A DNA stretch of 64,000 bases from UBA11051 sp964390495 (GTDB taxonomy: Bacteria > Armatimonadota > Zipacnadia > Zipacnadales > UBA11051), in contig CAYMIN010000014.1 in NCBI GenBank assembly GCA_964390495.1, positions 32,765 to 96,764 on the forward strand, written 5' to 3'. Position numbers and translations under genes: made by a program. The notes below the pieces were generated by a model that saw nothing but the letters and a program-made list of their open reading frames with translations, was not told the DNA's origin and made no database searches. Positions 60,097 to 64,000 of the stretch are shown here, piece after piece (positions within the stretch are counted from its first letter, which is position 1; each line of letters begins with the position of its first letter).

Positions 60097-61101
60097 CTAC
60101 CAGACGTATGTGAACTCCGCTTGGTGGGTCTTGGAGCCGCCGAAAATAGGGCGCACGTTGTCATCGTTCCAGTTCTTGATGAACGCATACTGCGCGGTCC
60201 AGTTGGTGTCACTGTAGCCCAGACCCATACTGAAAGCGCCGTCGTTGTTGCCCAAGCGCGCTGTCCAGTTGGTGTCCATCAGGGCCTCGATGCCGCATCG
60301 GAATCCAGAGTCGCCGACCTTCGTGCTGTCAAACTTGGTGGTGAGTTGCTGCCATTCGACGGCGGCCAAAACTCGCTCATTGAGCGGCCGCGAGATGCCG
60401 ATGGCGATCTCCTCCGATGAGAGTCTCTCCTTGCGGGGACCGCTGGGGTCGAAGCCAGTCAGGTCTTCGTGGTACTTGTCATAGACCACCCCGAGCCAGC
60501 CGCCGGCCCTAAGCTTGTGCAGGGCTCCCAGGCGATAGCCCTCATCAGCCGTGGTCCTGAAGTGAGCGACTTGCCCGAACGGCGGCAGACGGAAGTCGGT
60601 GGAGTTGTGAAAAGTCGGTGACAGACCGACACCGATCAGCCATGCGTCGCTGACCCACTGCCCGTAGTGAAGCGCCAGGTCCCACTCATCCCAGCCGATC
60701 GCCGGCGCGCCGATTACGCCTAACGGCGGAGCCGGATCGCTTTTCAGTCTGAATCCGGTAATCTGCAAGCCCCTCTTGCCGTCCTTCAGCGGGATGGCTA
60801 TCGAGGACTGCTCGCCTTTCAGCTTCAGGCCGGCGTCGAAGTGAGTTGCGGAATAGCGGTCAACAGAGTGGTAGTCTGTGAGGGTGCCGGCAAATGCCGG
60901 GTTGGCAAAGCCGTCGTCGTTAATGCAGGTGAGGATTCCGCCCATGCCGGAGAGGCGGGTGGTCGTGGCGGTGGAAAGGGCAAAGAGGTGGGAGAAAGCA
61001 GACAGTGCTGGGTCGGCGGGGCCCGCCAGAGCTGGACCTGCACTGGCAAGTGTTACAGCTATTGCGGCTACTACCACTACACTGCGCACACGTGTCATCA
61101 T
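60097..61101 (-). CDS. Predicted outer-membrane beta-barrel protein
   Basis: 334 residues from ATG 61101 (AGGAGG, 5 nt spacer). The signal peptide ends near residue 25 (VVVVAAIAVTLASAGPALAG). The rest is alternating beta strands, such as WDLALHYGQWVSDAWLIGVGLSPTF, GWLGVVYDKYHED and MGLGYSDTNWTAQYAFIKNW. The protein ends in FTYVW, an aromatic last residue with alternating hydrophobics as in the Bam recognition signal. No exact family is recognised; size and strand number (about 12-14) suit a small pore or OprD/FadL-like barrel. Upstream at 61309-61314 the - strand has a perfect TATAAT, a possible promoter with a weak -35. Confidence 0.7.
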   Translation of the reverse strand: MMTRVRSVVVVAAIAVTLASAGPALAGPADPALSAFSHLFALSTATTTRLSGMGGILTCINDDGFANPAFAGTLTDYHSVDRYSATHFDAGLKLKGEQSSIAIPLKDGKRGLQITGFRLKSDPAPPLGVIGAPAIGWDEWDLALHYGQWVSDAWLIGVGLSPTFHNSTDFRLPPFGQVAHFRTTADEGYRLGALHKLRAGGWLGVVYDKYHEDLTGFDPSGPRKERLSSEEIAIGISRPLNERVLAAVEWQQLTTKFDSTKVGDSGFRCGIEALMDTNWTARLGNNDGAFSMGLGYSDTNWTAQYAFIKNWNDDNVRPIFGGSKTHQAEFTYVW

Positions 61102-61389
61102 TGCAGCCTCCTGTATCGTAGTGCTATGGTTTAACGCCGTTGAATAGCTATATGCAGACAGCCCAACAAGGCTGCCGCTTAAATTACACCGGCGCGCTGC
61201 TATCTTGATGAGTGATGGGTCTGTACATTCGTCCGTTGCCTTGTCGCTAGCTGCGGTCGTTGGCCCCTTAGTTGCTGCTGGGCGCAGGCCCATATCGGAT
61301 TTGGTGAAATTATACTGGATCTTGTGTTCCTATGCAACCGTTATTACAGAAAAGTTCCTAACTTCGTGCAGGAAAATGCCCCGAGCCTT

Positions 61390-61412
61390 GTCAACCGCTT
61401 GACTCATATCAG
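61390..61412. promoter_or_regulatory. Overlapping palindromes resembling CRP/FNR-family sites upstream of the glycyl radical enzyme
   Basis: GTCAA-CCGC-TTGAC (61390-61403) is a perfect inverted repeat, and TTGAC-TCAT-ATCAG (61399-61412) matches the FNR consensus TTGAT-N4-ATCAA at 8 of 10 positions. The sites share the middle TTGAC. They lie about 175 bp before the start of an oxygen-sensitive enzyme, where such a regulator would make sense. The rest of the 61102-61584 gap shows no gene. Confidence 0.35.
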
Positions 61413-61584
61413 CCACTATGCTTTTCCTGAACTCAACAACTACAGGTGATCCGACCGAAACAGGCGCCTTTATCCTTGCTCGCGCGCCATGACAAAGGTG
61501 AAGAGGCCGCAGAAGGCAGGACCTGGCGAGGCCGACGGCGAACGACTCCCGTGTGACCAAGATCTCAGCCCGAGGTGGGCCATT

Positions 61585-63690
61585 ATGCCACTAGTTGATG
61601 CGGAAAACCCAGACTGGTCGCTGCTTGAGCAAGCCGGCGAATTCATGGCGGCCGGCTACCTCCAGCAGCCGCAAGCCTCGCCGCTGATGCGAATGTGCTT
61701 GGGCCTCAAACGGTTCTTTGAAACCTGCCCTCTGCCCCGCTACAGCGGCGAGCCGCTTTACCCCTGCAGCGAGCCGATCTTCAATGCCGGGCAGGTAATG
61801 CGGTTCCACTACTCCGGGGCGATGTCAATTGATTGGGCGCTGCTGGAGGCGAAGATTCAGGAGACAACGCAGCCTGAGGTTGCCCAGTGCCTGCGCCAGT
61901 TCAAAGAGACAATGCAGGACTACCCGATGGTGCAGGGCTATACCCACAGCATCGTTAACTTCGGGAGGGTACTCGCCGAGGGCCTTGACGGGTACAGAGA
62001 CCGCATCGAGGCACTCAAGAAAGCCGCCGAGGGGCGCGGCGATAGCGAGAGAATTGACTTCTACACCGCCCTGCTGGCGCTGCTTGAGGGCATAGCGGCT
62101 CTGCATACGCGGGCCTGTGAGACGGTCGCGACATCGAGCCATCCGGCTGCCGCGAAGCTCCTGGCGGCAATGCGGAAAGTGCCCTTCCAGCCCGCCAGCG
62201 GCTTTTATGAGGCGATGGTGGGCACCAACTTCATCTACTACCTCGACGGCTGCGACGACCTCGGCAGATTCGATCAGGACCTGTGGCCATACTATCGCGA
62301 CAGCCTCGCCGCCGGCGAAATCACGCGCGCCGAGGCCGTAGCTTGGGTGAGCCGCATCTTCGACAATGTCAACATCGGCAACGGCTGGAACACCGCCATC
62401 GGCGGCACGGCAGCCGACGGCTCACAGGGCGCTAACGATCTGACACTGGTCTGTCTGGAGGCGGCGAAGGGGCGGCGGCGACCCAATCTGGCGCTGCGCC
62501 TGCGCCGGGATACGCCCGAGGCGGTCTGGGACCAGGCGCTGGAGACGATCTCCGGCGGCACCGGGTTGCCGGCGCTGTACAATGAAGAGGAATACCTCCG
62601 CGCCACCCGCGCGGCGCATCTAGGGGTCTCGGAGGCCGATCTCCCCTACTTCGCCTTCGGCGGCTGCACCGAACTGATGATTCATGGCCGCTCCAACGTC
62701 GGCTCGGTGGACGAGTACTACAATCTGGCGCTGTGTCTGGAGAAGAGTCTTCACCAACACCTCCCCGAGTGCGCCTCGTTCGAGGACTTCATGGCCAAGT
62801 TCAAAGAGGAGGTCAGCGCTGAAATCCGCCAGTTGACTGACAAAATCAGCGGCTGGCAGGAGACCAAAGGCACCTGGCAGCCGCAGCCGATCCGCACACT
62901 GCTGATAGATGATTGCATTGACAACGGTCGCGAGTTCAATGCGGGCGGCGCGCGCTATAACTGGAGCGTCATCAGCATCTCCGGGCTGTCGAATACCTAT
63001 GATTCGCTGGCGGCGGTGCGCGAAGTGGTCTATGATCGGGCTGAGGTTAGCGGGGAGGAGCTCCTGGCCGCGCTCGAGGCCAACTTCGACGGCTTCGCTG
63101 AGCTGCGCCGCCGGCTGCAGAGCTGTCCGCACTTCGGCAATGACGATCCGTATGTGGACGAAATCGCCGCCGACATCGCCGAGCACACCTTCAGGCAATT
63201 CCTCAAGCACGCTCCGTGGCGGGGCGGTAAATACCTGGGCGCGTGTCTAATGTTTGTGACGTATGGGTATTTTGGTGAGCCGGTAGGGGCGCTGCCGGAC
63301 GGACGCCTGGCCGCAACACCGGTTGGCGATTCGGCCGGCGCCTTCCAGGGCCGCGATGTGTCAGGACCGACGGCACTGCTGAAATCGGCCACGCGGGTGC
63401 CGAACTACCTCGCCCCCGGGACGCTGATTACCAACATCCGCTTCACCAAGCGCCTTTTCGCCGATGCCGAGACCCGCGAGCGCGTCAAATCGCTGATCCG
63501 CACCTATTTCACGATGGGCGGCATGCAGTTGCAGATCAACGTGGTGGACCAGGAGATACTCAGAGAGGCCCTGGCGCACCCGGAAGACCACGCCGACCTG
63601 ATCGTCCGCATCGGCGGCTACTCGGAGTACTTCAACCGCCTCTCCGATGACCTGAAGGTGACCGTGCTCGAACGCACCGAGCACGAATAG
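61585..63690 (+). CDS. Glycyl radical enzyme (pyruvate formate-lyase superfamily), substrate unknown
   Basis: 701 residues from ATG 61585 (GAGGTGG 6 nt upstream); an earlier ATG at 61489 has no ribosome site and adds 32 residues. The glycyl radical motif is VRIGGYSEYFNRL, with Gly678 near the C-terminus. The thiyl-radical Cys361 lies in FAFGGCTELMIHGRSN. True PFL has two adjacent cysteines; here there is one, as in dehydratase or lyase members such as choline or glycerol enzymes. NVNIGNGWNTAIGG and GGARYNWSVISISGLSNTYDSL are typical core segments. The protein is shorter than those relatives (about 780-850). It requires a radical SAM activase, not seen in this window. The next gene begins 36 bp later. 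Confidence 0.9.
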   Translation: MPLVDAENPDWSLLEQAGEFMAAGYLQQPQASPLMRMCLGLKRFFETCPLPRYSGEPLYPCSEPIFNAGQVMRFHYSGAMSIDWALLEAKIQETTQPEVAQCLRQFKETMQDYPMVQGYTHSIVNFGRVLAEGLDGYRDRIEALKKAAEGRGDSERIDFYTALLALLEGIAALHTRACETVATSSHPAAAKLLAAMRKVPFQPASGFYEAMVGTNFIYYLDGCDDLGRFDQDLWPYYRDSLAAGEITRAEAVAWVSRIFDNVNIGNGWNTAIGGTAADGSQGANDLTLVCLEAAKGRRRPNLALRLRRDTPEAVWDQALETISGGTGLPALYNEEEYLRATRAAHLGVSEADLPYFAFGGCTELMIHGRSNVGSVDEYYNLALCLEKSLHQHLPECASFEDFMAKFKEEVSAEIRQLTDKISGWQETKGTWQPQPIRTLLIDDCIDNGREFNAGGARYNWSVISISGLSNTYDSLAAVREVVYDRAEVSGEELLAALEANFDGFAELRRRLQSCPHFGNDDPYVDEIAADIAEHTFRQFLKHAPWRGGKYLGACLMFVTYGYFGEPVGALPDGRLAATPVGDSAGAFQGRDVSGPTALLKSATRVPNYLAPGTLITNIRFTKRLFADAETRERVKSLIRTYFTMGGMQLQINVVDQEILREALAHPEDHADLIVRIGGYSEYFNRLSDDLKVTVLERTEHE

Positions 63691-63725
63691 CCTACGCGCG
63701 AAAAGCCGAGGCCTGGAGGGTACTG

Positions 63726-64000
63726 ATGGAACCGATCAAGCCGTGTAACAGCTACGCCGCGCGGCCGGCAGGGACCGCTACCTATCAGCACGGCCAGCAT
63801 GTGTTCAAGGTGTATTACGTGGACATCTATGGCCGGGCCGAGCCGGAGCGCTATGAATGGGACCTCTGCGGCCGGCCTCGCGAAGCGGTGCTTGACGGCT
63901 TGGCTGAGGCCGGTATCGAGGGCATCGGCTTCGTGGTGAGCTTTCCGCACATCACCAAGGTCTTCCGCTTCGGGCCCAGCGCCGAGACCGTCATGCATGT
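63726..64000 (+). CDS. Unrecognised gene leaving the right edge (5' part)
   Basis: ATG 63726 follows TGGAGGG, and 91 codons stay open to the window edge. It reads MEPIKPCNSYAARPAG, HVFKVYYVDIYGRAEPERYEW and FVVSFPHITKVFRFGPS, a soluble alpha/beta protein without signal peptide and with no family I recognise. It lies 36 bp after the glycyl radical enzyme gene on the same strand and is likely part of its operon, so it could be an accessory factor for that enzyme. Confidence 0.6.
   Translation, partial: MEPIKPCNSYAARPAGTATYQHGQHVFKVYYVDIYGRAEPERYEWDLCGRPREAVLDGLAEAGIEGIGFVVSFPHITKVFRFGPSAETVMH

Overview
The window is GC-rich bacterial DNA with two runs of exactly 100 N (44588-44687 and 46685-46784), so it is scaffolded draft sequence, probably from a metagenome-assembled genome. 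The cell envelope is Gram-negative: an RND/TolC efflux operon and a predicted outer-membrane barrel are present. Prepilin-like proteins with the N-terminal signature FPVFARAREKAR and a C-terminal H-X9-DG motif are abundant in Armatimonadota and some neighbouring uncultured phyla. Armatimonadota or a relative is therefore my best guess; this is inference from gene style, not a phylogeny. A glycyl radical enzyme, a [NiFe] hydrogenase and a radical SAM protein suggest at least facultative anaerobic life. Sulfatase, heparinase-type lyase, sialidase-like, polysaccharide deacetylase and enolase-superfamily genes suggest use of complex glycans.

Layout. 1-553: start of a secreted SH3-domain protein leaving the left edge. 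799-2172: enolase-superfamily enzyme. 2402-10145: a tightly overlapping + strand operon for a minimal type IV pilus/type II secretion-like machine (GspF, GspE, a small membrane protein, GspI/J/K-like minor pseudopilins, then five further prepilin-like proteins). 10152-12989: heparinase II/III-like protein, convergent with it. 13453-20230: five-gene efflux operon on the - strand (AbrB-type regulator, TolC, adaptor, RND pump, PII-like PG0541-type protein) behind a near-consensus sigma70 promoter. 20683-21060: cold-shock gene with a consensus promoter and a structured leader that can hide its ribosome binding site. 21155-28290: - strand genes for a transglutaminase-like protein, an SDR, a polysaccharide deacetylase, a ceramidase-like protein and a GT39-like membrane protein. 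28554-28715: truncated amidohydrolase remnant.

28800-36611: a six-gene - strand operon: GAT1-like protein, DapA-family lyase, solute-binding protein fused to TPRs, membrane polyferredoxin, GAT1/deacetylase protein, GMP-synthase ATPase subunit. 36861-40556: HEAT/sialidase fusion, FAH-family enzyme and 2-hydroxyacid dehydrogenase. 40775-41266: GNAT. 41835-45182: hydrogenase small and large subunits, the start of the maturation protease, a gap, then the end of a methylenetetrahydrofolate-reductase C-terminal (MetV-like) protein. 45210-49141: methyltransferase and a large secreted protein broken by the second gap. 49375-52472: sulfatase and B12/radical SAM-type protein. 52488-58594: three overlapping signalling genes (7TM histidine kinase, a second kinase with a decayed ATPase domain, a receiver-kinase-receiver hybrid). 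58672-61101: ketoacyl synthase with an altered active site and an outer-membrane barrel. 61585-64000: glycyl radical enzyme and the start of an unrecognised gene.

Short hairpin repeats of several families lie between genes throughout. Two copies sit inside a prepilin gene and one supplies that gene's stop codon. No CRISPR array, tRNA, rRNA or intact mobile element was seen.
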